This document shows, in pieces, positions 9,189 to 17,609 of a stretch of DNA of 27,627 bases (position 1 is its first letter; each line of letters starts with the position of its first letter). The position numbers and the translations under genes were made by a program. The notes beneath the pieces are model-generated. The model saw only the letters and a program-made list of their open reading frames with translations. It was not told the DNA's origin and did no database searches. Origin of the DNA: Deltaproteobacteria bacterium (GTDB taxonomy: Bacteria > Bdellovibrionota_C > UBA2361 > SZUA-149 > JAITKM01); the NCBI GenBank assembly GCA_031278395.1, contig JAITKM010000062.1:1-27627 (forward strand). Direction: 5' to 3'.

Positions 9189-9884
9189 ATGCGAAACAAA
9201 AAGAAAAAAAATAAAAATCAAGAATATACTAAGAAAGTCGGTGGGTTAGGTTTTATTTTTAGCGCCATGATGACTTTTGTAATTGGAATCTGTTTTTTTA
9301 TTCACTCAATTCTTATACTTTTAATAATAGGCTCTCTAAAAAAAGAAATTGAACTGTTTTTTGTTATTTTTATCTGCATCCTGATTATAATGTCCAAACT
9401 GCCGACAGGTCGTTTTCGCGTTTTTATCCACGAATTAAAACACGCCATTTTTATTGTTTTTACGGGCAATAAGATTAATGACTTTGTGGTTAAAAAAAAT
9501 AGCGGTAATGTTTCGTATAAAATTACTAAAGATGACATTGTTTATCTTCCCCTAATAGCTCTAGCCCCCTATTATTTTCCTTTACTTTCTTTACCAGTGT
9601 TGATCCTCTGTCTGTGGTTCGATAATACCTATTCTCTTGAGCTGTCGCTATTACTTGGAGCAACCTTAGCTTTTGATTTAAACACCGGCATTCATGACAT
9701 TCACCATGAACAAGATGATTTTAAAAAAATTCTGGGTGGCTTTCTGGTGGCTGGCACATATATTGGCGGTTCAATTTTTTGTTGGGTTAATACTTGCTTG
9801 TTGTGGGTTATTGGTAACAATAATGGATTTATTTTTTGCTTTGAAAATACACTTAATGCCCTTAAGCGTTACTTTGGAGATTAA
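9189..9884 (+). CDS. Membrane protein, M50-like zinc metalloprotease motif
   Basis: A 231-residue integral membrane protein with a lysine-rich cytoplasmic start (residues 2-16). It has hydrophobic segments at about 18-46, 50-68, 115-138, 143-160 and 183-215. The sequence HELKH (H81-E82-L83-K84-H85) fits the HExxH zinc-binding motif, placed just after the second hydrophobic block, as in site-2 (M50/M50B-like) proteases. A later D/H-rich segment, DLNTGIHDIHHEQDD (about 161-175), may supply the third metal ligand. The length is close to single-domain M50B-type proteins, and no PDZ domain is present. The family is suggested only by motif and topology. No Shine-Dalgarno precedes the ATG. It is divergent from the Kazal-like gene, so a link to envelope proteolysis or its control is possible. 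Confidence 0.65.
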   Translation: MRNKKKKNKNQEYTKKVGGLGFIFSAMMTFVIGICFFIHSILILLIIGSLKKEIELFFVIFICILIIMSKLPTGRFRVFIHELKHAIFIVFTGNKINDFVVKKNSGNVSYKITKDDIVYLPLIALAPYYFPLLSLPVLILCLWFDNTYSLELSLLLGATLAFDLNTGIHDIHHEQDDFKKILGGFLVAGTYIGGSIFCWVNTCLLWVIGNNNGFIFCFENTLNALKRYFGD

Positions 9885-10057
9885 CCTCTTGGAGAGGTAG
9901 ACTTACCTATGCTAGCTATCTAAATTTATTAAGTTTTTCGTAATTTGGCAGCCTAATTTACAAAAATGTAGCTTTTTTCAAAGTTCACTCATCTAAGAAA
10001 CATCAAATTTTAAAATTTATTTGGTAACCAATACAAATTAACTTCAAGGTTTCAACT
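9885..10057. other. Gap between M50-like gene and cheA
   Basis: A small perfect hairpin, ACCTCT-TGG-AGAGGT, spans 9884-9898 and overlaps the last base of the preceding stop codon. It has no U-tract, so terminator function is doubtful. The rest is AT-rich DNA that presumably holds the cheA promoter; I could not pick out a convincing pair of hexamers. AAGG lies about ten bases before the cheA ATG. Confidence 0.35.
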
Positions 10058-13000
10058 ATGGCAACAGAAATGGATGATCTTATTAAAGAGTATTTGATTG
10101 AATCAAGCGAACACTTAGAAACAATTGAACAAGATTTAATCACTATCGAAGAAGGCGGAGCAGATATTGATGAAGAACTAGTCAATAAAGTCTTTAGAGC
10201 AGCACACTCAATTAAAGGCGGAGCTGGATTTTTCAATCTGACCGCAATTCAAAGCGTGGGACATAAAACAGAAAATATTTTAGATTTAATTCGTTCCCGA
10301 AAACTTATACCAACTCCAGAAGTAGTTAGCGTGCTTTTCCGTGCCTTCGACCAACTTAAAATTTTTGTAGACGACTACCAAAATAGCGATAAAGTTGACA
10401 CCAGCACACTTTTGGCAGACTTGGCCTGCATCATTGAAGGCAAACCAATTGCTGGTGGAGCCCCAACTCCAGCTAAAGCTACAAATACTACCCCTACCAC
10501 CTCAACTACAACTTCCGTAGAACAATGCGAAATTGATTTAAAAACCCTAGATTTTGATAAACTAGCAGCCGATGGTCGTTTTATTTATTTAATAAAATAT
10601 GATTTAGTTCGTGATGTGCATGCTAAAGGCAAAAGCATTAGTGCTTTTATGAAACATCTATTAAGTGGCGGTGAAATCTTACAATGTTCTCTACCACTAG
10701 AACAAGTTGATAAACTAGATTTTAATAACTTAACCTCCAAACCTTTTGAAGTCCTCTTTGCTACTATTCTCGATCCAGTTGTTGTTGGCGGTTTATTAGA
10801 AACTGAAGATAGCCAAATTTTAGGACTTGATAAAATAAAAGAGTGCGCGGCGTTACAAGCTGCTAATCCGCCAGAGCCAGCTAAAACAACACCAGAAGTT
10901 AAAGCCCAAGCTACAGCGTCAGCCGCTACTAAAACCACTTCTCAACCTACTAACAGTGATAAAAAAATGTTTGATGAAGACGCAACTTTAAGAGTGCGTG
11001 TTTCATTACTTGAATCTTTAATGAATTTAGCAAGCGAGTTAGTTCTAAGCCGAAACCAACTTAATGGAGCTATCAATAATGGTGACGAGAGATTAATTCA
11101 CGCCAGCGGGCAAAGAATTAATTTAGTAACTTCTGATTTGCAAGAAGCGATTATGTTGGCGCGCATGCAGCCAGTTGGTAATATTTTTAATAAGTTTCCA
11201 CGGGTTGTCCGTGACTTAGCTGGAGAGTTAGGTAAAAAAATCGACCTTGAAATTGTCGGTAAAGACGTGGAAATGGATAAGACAATTATCGAAGGCTTGA
11301 GCGATCCACTAACTCATATGATTCGTAATTCAGTTGATCACGGAATTGAATTACCAGAAACACGTAAGGCTGTCGGTAAATCAGAAACCGGCACAGTAAA
11401 AATTGAAGCTTATCACGAAGCTGGACAAGTTGTAATTGAAATTTCCGATGACGGTAAAGGCTTAGCCGTTGAGAAAATCGTCGAAAAAGCAGTTAAAAAT
11501 AACGCCATTACCCAAACCCAAGCCGATGAAATGTCTGAAAAAGAAAAAATGGGTTTGGTTTTTCTACCAGGTCTATCGACTGCTGAAAAAATTACTAATG
11601 TTTCGGGGCGTGGTGTAGGTATGGATGTAGTTAAGACGAATCTCGATAAACTCGGCGGCAAAATAGAAATTGATTCCGAAGTTGGAATGGGAACTTCCTT
11701 TAAAATTAAGTTGCCGCTAACTTTGGCGATTATTCCTTCCTTATTAGTTTCTTTAGGCGATGAATGTTTTGCTATTCCGCAAGTTAACGTTGGCGAGTTA
11801 ATTTTAATTCCTAAGGAGCAAGTAGCTAAAAAAATAGAATTAGTTGGTAGCGCTGAAGTTTTAAGATTGCGCGGTAAGTTAATTCCAATTTTACATTTGT
11901 CCGAGGTCCTAGGAATTGACAAGGAAAAAGAGGACAATCTTGATTTATCGCAACTTCCGCCACAAGAACAATTAGCGAAACTTGTTGAAAGCCGGTCACA
12001 GAGAAAAAACACTAAGTTTAGAAAAATCGAAAAGGATTTAAATGTAGTTATCGTCAACGCTGGCTCTTTCCATTATGGCTTAATTGTTGACGGCTTACAT
12101 GACACGATTGAAATCGTAGTCAAACCAGTTGGACGACATTTGCAGTTTGCTAAAGAATATGCAGGGGCTACGATCTTGGGTAATGGTCAGGTGGCGCTAA
12201 TTTTGGATGTAGCTGGGGTGGCAGCAAAAGCTAGTTTAACCAGCAAAGAAGCAGAAAAGATTAACGAAAAGGCTGGAGTTGAAGCAGTGGATGCTAATCA
12301 AGAAATGAGCGCGTTCTTGTTGTTTAGAAATAGTCAGCATGAGAATTGTGGTGTGCCGCTTGAGTTAGTGGCTAGAGTAGACGCCATAGCCAATGAAGAT
12401 ATTGAATATATTGGCGGTCGACGAGTAACAAAATATAGCGGTGGTTTACTGCCGTTAATTACTCTAAAAGATGTAGTGGATGTTAAAGATATTTGTGAAG
12501 AGTCTGATAAAATTGCAATTGTTTTTGAAATTGCAAGCAAAGAAATTGGCTTATTAGCTACCTTGCCGATTAATGTATCAGAGTTAGTAGTTAATTTGGA
12601 CCAGAAAACCTTAAAACAAAAGGGTATTATGGGGTCGATGGTAATTAACGACACACCAACCATGTTGTTGGATATTTTTGAATTAGTTGAGTCAACCTAT
12701 CCGCAATGGATAAAAAAAGACAAGCCGAGTAAGTTAGAAAATCAAGATTCTGTGCCGTTAGTTTTAATTGCTGAGGATGCTGATTTCTTTAAATTCCAAA
12801 TTAGATCGTATATTGAGGAACAGGGTTATAAGACGATAGTAACTTCGGATGGAGTTGAGGCTTGGGAAGCTTTAAATAAGAATGGTTCGGAAATTGATAT
12901 TGTAGTTACAGATATTGAAATGCCGAACATGAACGGTTTAGTATTGACTGAAAAAATTAGAAAGGACGCTAGATTTAAGGAATTACCAGTGATTGCAGTA

Positions 13001-13129
13001 ACCTCGCTTTCTAATGAGAAGGATATTAGTCGCGGTATGGCGGCTGGGATTAACGATTATTTAGCTAAGTTAGACAAAGAAAAATTAATTAAGACGATAG
13101 ACCATTATTTAGCTAAGGATAAAAAGTAA
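10058..13129 (+). CDS. cheA: Hybrid CheA histidine kinase with extra CheW and receiver domain
   Basis: CheA autophosphorylates on a histidine under control of chemoreceptors and passes the phosphate to a receiver. Domain order: HPt (about 1-110) with H50 in FRAAHSIKGGAGF; a divergent 160-255 domain in the place of P2; a threonine/alanine-rich linker; the P3 dimer helices (about 308-370, starting LRVRVSLLESLMNLASELV); the ATPase domain with N-box HMIRNSVDHG (H420, N424), DDGKGL and GRGVGMDVV; a CheW-like P5 domain (about 545-700); a second CheW-like domain (about 755-890); and a C-terminal receiver (about 905-1020) with phosphoacceptor D952 in VVTDIEMPNMNG. At 1023 residues it is much longer than classical CheA (about 650). 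The fused receiver recalls FrzE-type hybrid kinases. cheW follows 91 bases later on the same strand. Confidence 0.93.
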   Translation: MATEMDDLIKEYLIESSEHLETIEQDLITIEEGGADIDEELVNKVFRAAHSIKGGAGFFNLTAIQSVGHKTENILDLIRSRKLIPTPEVVSVLFRAFDQLKIFVDDYQNSDKVDTSTLLADLACIIEGKPIAGGAPTPAKATNTTPTTSTTTSVEQCEIDLKTLDFDKLAADGRFIYLIKYDLVRDVHAKGKSISAFMKHLLSGGEILQCSLPLEQVDKLDFNNLTSKPFEVLFATILDPVVVGGLLETEDSQILGLDKIKECAALQAANPPEPAKTTPEVKAQATASAATKTTSQPTNSDKKMFDEDATLRVRVSLLESLMNLASELVLSRNQLNGAINNGDERLIHASGQRINLVTSDLQEAIMLARMQPVGNIFNKFPRVVRDLAGELGKKIDLEIVGKDVEMDKTIIEGLSDPLTHMIRNSVDHGIELPETRKAVGKSETGTVKIEAYHEAGQVVIEISDDGKGLAVEKIVEKAVKNNAITQTQADEMSEKEKMGLVFLPGLSTAEKITNVSGRGVGMDVVKTNLDKLGGKIEIDSEVGMGTSFKIKLPLTLAIIPSLLVSLGDECFAIPQVNVGELILIPKEQVAKKIELVGSAEVLRLRGKLIPILHLSEVLGIDKEKEDNLDLSQLPPQEQLAKLVESRSQRKNTKFRKIEKDLNVVIVNAGSFHYGLIVDGLHDTIEIVVKPVGRHLQFAKEYAGATILGNGQVALILDVAGVAAKASLTSKEAEKINEKAGVEAVDANQEMSAFLLFRNSQHENCGVPLELVARVDAIANEDIEYIGGRRVTKYSGGLLPLITLKDVVDVKDICEESDKIAIVFEIASKEIGLLATLPINVSELVVNLDQKTLKQKGIMGSMVINDTPTMLLDIFELVESTYPQWIKKDKPSKLENQDSVPLVLIAEDADFFKFQIRSYIEEQGYKTIVTSDGVEAWEALNKNGSEIDIVVTDIEMPNMNGLVLTEKIRKDARFKELPVIAVTSLSNEKDISRGMAAGINDYLAKLDKEKLIKTIDHYLAKDKK

Positions 13130-13220
13130 AGTTGCAAATAATTGTGATGTAAAGCGGAGTGGTAGGTTATTTATGATGGGTTGAACGGTAAGTTTCAAAA
13201 TAAAAATAGGAAATAATGTT

Positions 13221-13694
13221 ATGGAAAATGAAATAAATACAGCGGTAGTAGCCGATAACCAAATAGATTTATTTTCAACGTTTTATGTGCAAAATAATAT
13301 TTATGGTATTCGAGCTATCAAGGTGCAGGAGGTAATTAATGTTGGACATATTACGCCAGTTCACCAGCAGACTAAGCCATTTATTGTGGGTATTATAAAT
13401 TTACGTGGACGAATTGTTACAATTATAGATTTAGCTGAAAAATTAGGTTTAGAAAAAACCAAGATTGAAAAAGACACAGGAATTTTTATTTTAGATTACA
13501 ACAACGAATATGTTGGTTTGCTAGTCGATAAAATCGGCGACGTCTTGCAAATAGACACAGCGTTAATTGCTCCTGCCCCAGGCAATATTCAAGGCATTAG
13601 TGGCAAATATTTTGACGGCGTCTATCAAGCTGAAAACAAGTTAATCGCCCTGCTCAATCCGGATTTGGTATTAATCACCAATGAGGAAAAGTAG
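13221..13694 (+). CDS. cheW: CheW-type adaptor
   Basis: CheW links chemoreceptors to CheA in the signalling array. The 157-residue protein is one CheW domain: FYVQNNIYGIRAIKVQEVI, then VGIINLRGRIVTIIDL with the signature NLRG segment, and a C-terminal strand pattern ending in ALLNPDLVL. An AGGA sits nine bases before the ATG. It lies downstream of cheA with a 91-base gap and no terminator in between, so the two are probably co-transcribed. Receptor, cheR, cheB and cheY genes are not seen here, so the output could be motility by flagella or pili, or another behaviour. It ends 37 bases from the convergent mfd stop. Confidence 0.93.
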   Translation: MENEINTAVVADNQIDLFSTFYVQNNIYGIRAIKVQEVINVGHITPVHQQTKPFIVGIINLRGRIVTIIDLAEKLGLEKTKIEKDTGIFILDYNNEYVGLLVDKIGDVLQIDTALIAPAPGNIQGISGKYFDGVYQAENKLIALLNPDLVLITNEEK

Positions 13695-13731
13695 GAAAAT
13701 AATGACAGGAGGGCGCCAAACATAAATAAGT

Positions 13732-16700
13732 TTAACCTCTACATTTAAAACTACCAAATCCCTCGCTTGAAACATCCGTCGCTACGCGCCCCCCCACTCT
13801 TTGAGAGAGGCTAACTCCTAACTCTGGTAATAATTTCAACAAACAATTATACAAATCTATTGGCGTTTCTACAGCATGCTCGTTCAGGTTGAGTGTAATT
13901 ACCATAGCTGGACTAATCGTAATTGTTCCCGCAACTCCTAAGTCTGCCTTTTGCTTAACCTTGCCTGCCTCTAAGGCTTTCTGAACCAGCTTTTGCCTAT
14001 CAAATTCAGCCTGCGGATGAAAACTAAAACTTAACTTATTATTTTTATACATCACACTAACAATCCCAGTCTGCTTTAATAATGACCTAAAAATCATAAT
14101 TTCAATCAAACTTTCAACCTCTTTAGGCACTGTTCCAAAACGATCCTCAATCTCTTCCAAAATATCATAACCCGCTTGCTTATTCTCCAGCTCAACCAAA
14201 CGCTGATATAAAAGCAACCTATCCGAAACATCTTGAATATAATCAGCTGGAATATGAATCGGAAAACCAATTTTAAGCTCTGGGTCAACTACTTCACTAA
14301 TTTTGGCTGCACTCTCAACACTGCCTGCTTCAGCCTGCCGCTCTCGCCTCTGTATTTCTCGAACCGCATCTTTTAAAATTTTAGAATACAAATCAAACCC
14401 CACTGCATTCACTTCCCCAGACTGATCCTTACCTAACAAATTTCCCGCTCCACGAATTTCCATATCTTGTAAGGCTAACCTAAAACCAACCCCCAAATCA
14501 TCTAACGACTGCAAAACCTTCAGCCGCTGGCGCGCCTCAGCTCCCAAACTATTCATATTCCCAATAAATAAATAAGCATATGCCCGCCTAGAACTTCGCC
14601 CCACTCGCCCGCGCAACTGATACAACTCCGCCAAGCCAAAACTTTCAGCTTTACGAATAATAATTGTATTAGCATTAGCTATGTCAATTCCAGACTCTAC
14701 AATCGTAGTGCTAACCAAAACATCTATTTCTTTATTTAAAAACCGATGCATAATTTTACTTAACTGTCCATCCTGCATTTGCCCATGTGCAAATTCAACC
14801 CGCGCTTCTGGCACTAGCGCCGCAACTTCCTGTGCAATACCAGCAATAGTTTGCACCCGATTGTGAATATAAAACACCTGTCCACCTCGCCCTAACTCAC
14901 GCAAAATCGCTTCGCGCACTGTGCTATCTTCATATTGCGAAATATAAGTTTGAATTACTTGCCGATCGCAGGGGGGCGTTTCAATTACACTCAAATCCCG
15001 AATCCCCATTAGCGACATATTAAGCGTCCGCGGAATTGGCGTAGCTGTAAGCGTTAACACATCAACTTCCTTTCTAAATTGTTTGAGTTTTTCCTTATGT
15101 GCCACCCCAAAGCGATGTTCTTCATCAATAATTAATAGCCCTAAATTTTTAAAGCTAACGTCTTTTTGAATTAATCTGTGCGTGCCAATAATAATATCAA
15201 TCTTGCCCTGAGCTAACTTTTGCAAAGTTTCTTTATTTTCCTGAACTGTTGAAAAACGACTCACCACCCCGACTATAATTCCAAAGTCTTCCATACGTTC
15301 TTTGAAATTTTTGTAATGCTGCTCAGCCAATACCGTTGTCGGAACTAAAATCGCTACTTGTTTGCCACAAGTTACCGCCTTAAATGCTGCCCGCATACCA
15401 ACTTCAGTTTTACCATAACCCACATCACCACAAACCAACCTATCCATTGGCTTACTACTTACCATATCTTTTAAAACTTCCTCAATTGCCTGCGCTTGAT
15501 CTGGTGTTTCTTCAAAACCAAAACTATCTGCAAAAGCTTGGTCCTGCTCATCTAGCGCAGTATAAGCAATCCCAGACATAATTTCTCGCTGCGCATATAA
15601 ATTAATTAACTGCCCAGCTAACTCAATTACCTGCTGCTTAACCTTTTGTTTAGTTTTCGCCCAAGCATTAGTACCTAACTTTGACAAGACAGGCTTTCGC
15701 CCTTCAACCCCAATATACTTTTGAATTTTACCAATGTTTTCGACTGGTAAATAAAGTTTAGCTCCGTCAGCATATTCCAACTGCAAAAAATCACCTAAAT
15801 TACCATCCACTAAAACTTCAACTAAACCATGATAACACGCTACACCATAATCATTATGCACAATAAAATCGCCATCTTGGAGTTGAGTTAAAGCGCCTAA
15901 AAACTTTCTCAGACTTTTACCAGTTGTTTTGCGGCGCACAATTAAATCTGGAAAAACGTCCGCCTCATAGATTAAAACAAATTTATACTCTGGAACAATT
16001 AAACCTGTGCTGAGAATACCGCTCAAAATATAAACTGTTTTTGAAGTTTGCCCACTACACTGGTGTTCAGAAATTAGCTTAAACCAATCTTGAAAACTAA
16101 CGCCTTCTAGCTCTTGACTCGGAATGTCATACCCTGCCAACAACTCTACCACCTTGCGATTACGCTGTTTTTGACTAGTCACAAATGCCACCAAATAACC
16201 TTGCTGCTGCCAACTGCGAATTGCTGTTACAACTGGTAAGAACGGTTTCTCATTTACCTCTCTCTCCGAGGGACGTCGCGACACTGCAGCGGCCGGAGGG
16301 AGTGTAGAAAACGCCGAGGTGAACACTTCCCTCGTCAATGCGAAGCATTGCTCATCTTCTCGAAGAGGGGAGTTACTCTCCCCAGGCACAGACAAATCAA
16401 TTGTTTCAAAACTATATTGCAACTTATCTTTGAGCTTCGCGACTACTTCTTTGGCGGAATTAAAGGCTGAACTAACTTGAGGAAAAACCCGCCCCGCGCG
16501 CAAGGCTCTATCTGCTCGTTCCTCAATTAAATGTTCAAATACACTCAGCGAACTATAAACACTTAACTCATCATATATACACCACTGAATTTCGCTTTTT
16601 ACATAATCAAAGAAAGTCCCTGTTTCTGGATTTAGTAGTCCCTGCAAATGTTCAAACCCCGGACAAAAACTATTTTCAACAATCGCCGCCTCGATTAGTT

Positions 16701-17397
16701 CCAAACTACTGTATGGAATCTCCAGCTCGCTCGCTCTAATTTTAAGCTTAGCTAAAGCCTCGTTAGTAGCGTAAAAAAAAGGAAGTTCGGCTACTGGCAC
16801 AATCTCAAAGCTAGCTAGCGTTTTTAAAGAGCGTTGCGACTCAGAATCAAAAACGCGAATGGATTCTAGCAAATCATCGAAAAATTCAATTCTAATTGGA
16901 TTAGTCCTAACTGGCGAAAATAAATCTATCACCGCACCACGCACTGCATAGTCACCAGGTTCCTCAACTAACGTGGTGCGGTGATAACCACCGCGCTCTA
17001 ACAGGTTTAATAATTCTTTTCTGTCATACTCTACGCCAACTTGAATTTTTTTCGTTAAAACCTGTAATTGAGCAGGCGCAATTATTCTTTGCATTAAAGC
17101 GCTGGCTGTCGTAACAACTAACAAACTCTCGCCATGTAATAGCTTATATAATGTGCTTAACCTAGCAATTGAATTTTCAACTGGCGGCGAAAGCGTATCA
17201 AAGGGTAAAACTTCCCAATCTGGAAAAAAAGCTACTTGTTTGGAGGATAAATAAAAATTCAAATTGGAAACCAATATTTCAGCAATTTTCCTTTCTGGCG
17301 TCACGACTATTAAATTAGACCCACCACCACAGACTAAACTACTTAACCTATAAGCCAACGAACTTAAACCGTCTGTTATATATTTTTCTTTTAACAT
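13732..17397 (-). CDS. mfd: Transcription-repair coupling factor Mfd
   Basis: Mfd pushes RNA polymerase off DNA lesions and recruits UvrA for repair. The N-terminal UvrB-like module is visible (for example GGYHRTTLVEEPGDYAVRG, about 135-155). It is followed by the CarD-like RNA-polymerase interaction domain (about 505-575, DFIVHNDYGVACYHGLVEV). The helicase motor has Walker A GDVGYGKTE with K663 and the box DEEHRFG with D758, then TATPIPRTLNMSLMGIRD. The C-terminal TRCF domain precedes the end. At 1221 residues it is longer than most Mfd proteins (about 1100-1180). Part of the excess is a GC-rich block coding about residues 339-381 and part is a C-terminal tail (about 1197-1221) from a similar block. 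Both keep the frame open. No Shine-Dalgarno at the ATG. Confidence 0.95.
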   Translation of the reverse strand: MLKEKYITDGLSSLAYRLSSLVCGGGSNLIVVTPERKIAEILVSNLNFYLSSKQVAFFPDWEVLPFDTLSPPVENSIARLSTLYKLLHGESLLVVTTASALMQRIIAPAQLQVLTKKIQVGVEYDRKELLNLLERGGYHRTTLVEEPGDYAVRGAVIDLFSPVRTNPIRIEFFDDLLESIRVFDSESQRSLKTLASFEIVPVAELPFFYATNEALAKLKIRASELEIPYSSLELIEAAIVENSFCPGFEHLQGLLNPETGTFFDYVKSEIQWCIYDELSVYSSLSVFEHLIEERADRALRAGRVFPQVSSAFNSAKEVVAKLKDKLQYSFETIDLSVPGESNSPLREDEQCFALTREVFTSAFSTLPPAAAVSRRPSEREVNEKPFLPVVTAIRSWQQQGYLVAFVTSQKQRNRKVVELLAGYDIPSQELEGVSFQDWFKLISEHQCSGQTSKTVYILSGILSTGLIVPEYKFVLIYEADVFPDLIVRRKTTGKSLRKFLGALTQLQDGDFIVHNDYGVACYHGLVEVLVDGNLGDFLQLEYADGAKLYLPVENIGKIQKYIGVEGRKPVLSKLGTNAWAKTKQKVKQQVIELAGQLINLYAQREIMSGIAYTALDEQDQAFADSFGFEETPDQAQAIEEVLKDMVSSKPMDRLVCGDVGYGKTEVGMRAAFKAVTCGKQVAILVPTTVLAEQHYKNFKERMEDFGIIVGVVSRFSTVQENKETLQKLAQGKIDIIIGTHRLIQKDVSFKNLGLLIIDEEHRFGVAHKEKLKQFRKEVDVLTLTATPIPRTLNMSLMGIRDLSVIETPPCDRQVIQTYISQYEDSTVREAILRELGRGGQVFYIHNRVQTIAGIAQEVAALVPEARVEFAHGQMQDGQLSKIMHRFLNKEIDVLVSTTIVESGIDIANANTIIIRKAESFGLAELYQLRGRVGRSSRRAYAYLFIGNMNSLGAEARQRLKVLQSLDDLGVGFRLALQDMEIRGAGNLLGKDQSGEVNAVGFDLYSKILKDAVREIQRRERQAEAGSVESAAKISEVVDPELKIGFPIHIPADYIQDVSDRLLLYQRLVELENKQAGYDILEEIEDRFGTVPKEVESLIEIMIFRSLLKQTGIVSVMYKNNKLSFSFHPQAEFDRQKLVQKALEAGKVKQKADLGVAGTITISPAMVITLNLNEHAVETPIDLYNCLLKLLPELGVSLSQRVGGRVATDVSSEGFGSFKCRG
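13736..13810. repeat. GC-rich repeat-like block forming the mfd 3' end
   Basis: The block is bounded by CCTCT (13736) and AGAGG (ending 13810), which are inverted complements. It contains a run of seven C, GCTACGCGCC, and a small hairpin CTCT-TTG-AGAG at 13797-13807. It encodes a glycine/serine/arginine-rich tail (about residues 1197-1221) beyond the end expected for Mfd. Read on the minus strand it starts CCTCTCTC, then GAG, and later GCGACG, the same order of words as the internal mfd block. It looks like a captured repeat that supplies the stop-proximal codons. Confidence 0.45.
16256..16383. repeat. GC-rich palindromic block inserted in frame in mfd
   Basis: About 59% GC by hand count over 128 bases (65% in 16261-16320), in a gene that is otherwise AT-rich. 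It is packed with self-complementary words: GACGTC, GTCGCGAC, CTGCAG, CGGCCG, a CAATGC-GAA-GCATTG hairpin, and a terminal GGGGAG-TTACT-CTCCCC hairpin (16367-16383). The arms AGGGAGTGT and ACACTTCCCT near 16298 and 16323 can pair with one bulge. On the minus strand it codes an atypical proline/serine/arginine segment (about residues 339-381) in the region between the UvrB-like module and the polymerase-binding domain. This matches the habit of Rickettsia palindromic elements, which insert inside genes without breaking the frame. Boundaries are approximate. Confidence 0.6.
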
Positions 17398-17609
17398 CTA
17401 AAACAAAAAAATTATCTCATTGTAAGACATTGTCATATAAAAAGTAAAACAACAAAGTTTGACTGTCAAACGGTTGTGGAAACGTCCTTCAGAAATTTTC
17501 TAATTATCTCTCCGGCGAGATTTTGTAACCGCTGAGAAAATCCACTTCTTCTCTAAATCAATTTCTTTATGAAAAGATAATTGTTTCCTGAAAAGCTTTT
17601 CGAAAAAGT
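17398..17609. other. Gap between glgB end and mfd start
   Basis: This region lies downstream of glgB and upstream of mfd on the minus strand. It holds a 15-base palindrome GTTTGAC-T-GTCAAAC (17457-17471), about 60 bases before the mfd ATG, which contains a TTGACA on the minus strand. It also holds a small ATCTC/GAGAT hairpin near 17507-17522 and the perfect 12-base palindrome GAAAAGCTTTTC near the glgB end. No coding gene is supported. Confidence 0.45.
17457..17471. promoter_or_regulatory. Palindrome with embedded TTGACA upstream of mfd
   Basis: GTTTGAC and GTCAAAC flank a single T. Read on the minus strand it includes TTGACA, a perfect -35 hexamer, but the matching position 17 bases on (TACTTT) is a poor -10. 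It could be an operator over an mfd promoter. It does not match the LexA boxes I know. Confidence 0.4.

Noticed and set aside
9884-9898. ACCTCT-TGG-AGAGGT hairpin as a terminator of the M50-like gene
   Set aside because: The stem is only six base pairs and no U-tract follows.
11413-12057. Long open frame opposite cheA, and similar frames opposite mnmE, clpB, glgP and kdsD
   Set aside because: They lie antisense to clearly conserved coding sequence and their translations show no domains; they are by-products of the codon use on the real strand.
16256-16383. GC-rich block in mfd as a sequencing or assembly error or frameshift
   Set aside because: The frame is open through the block and conserved Mfd sequence continues on both sides in the same frame.
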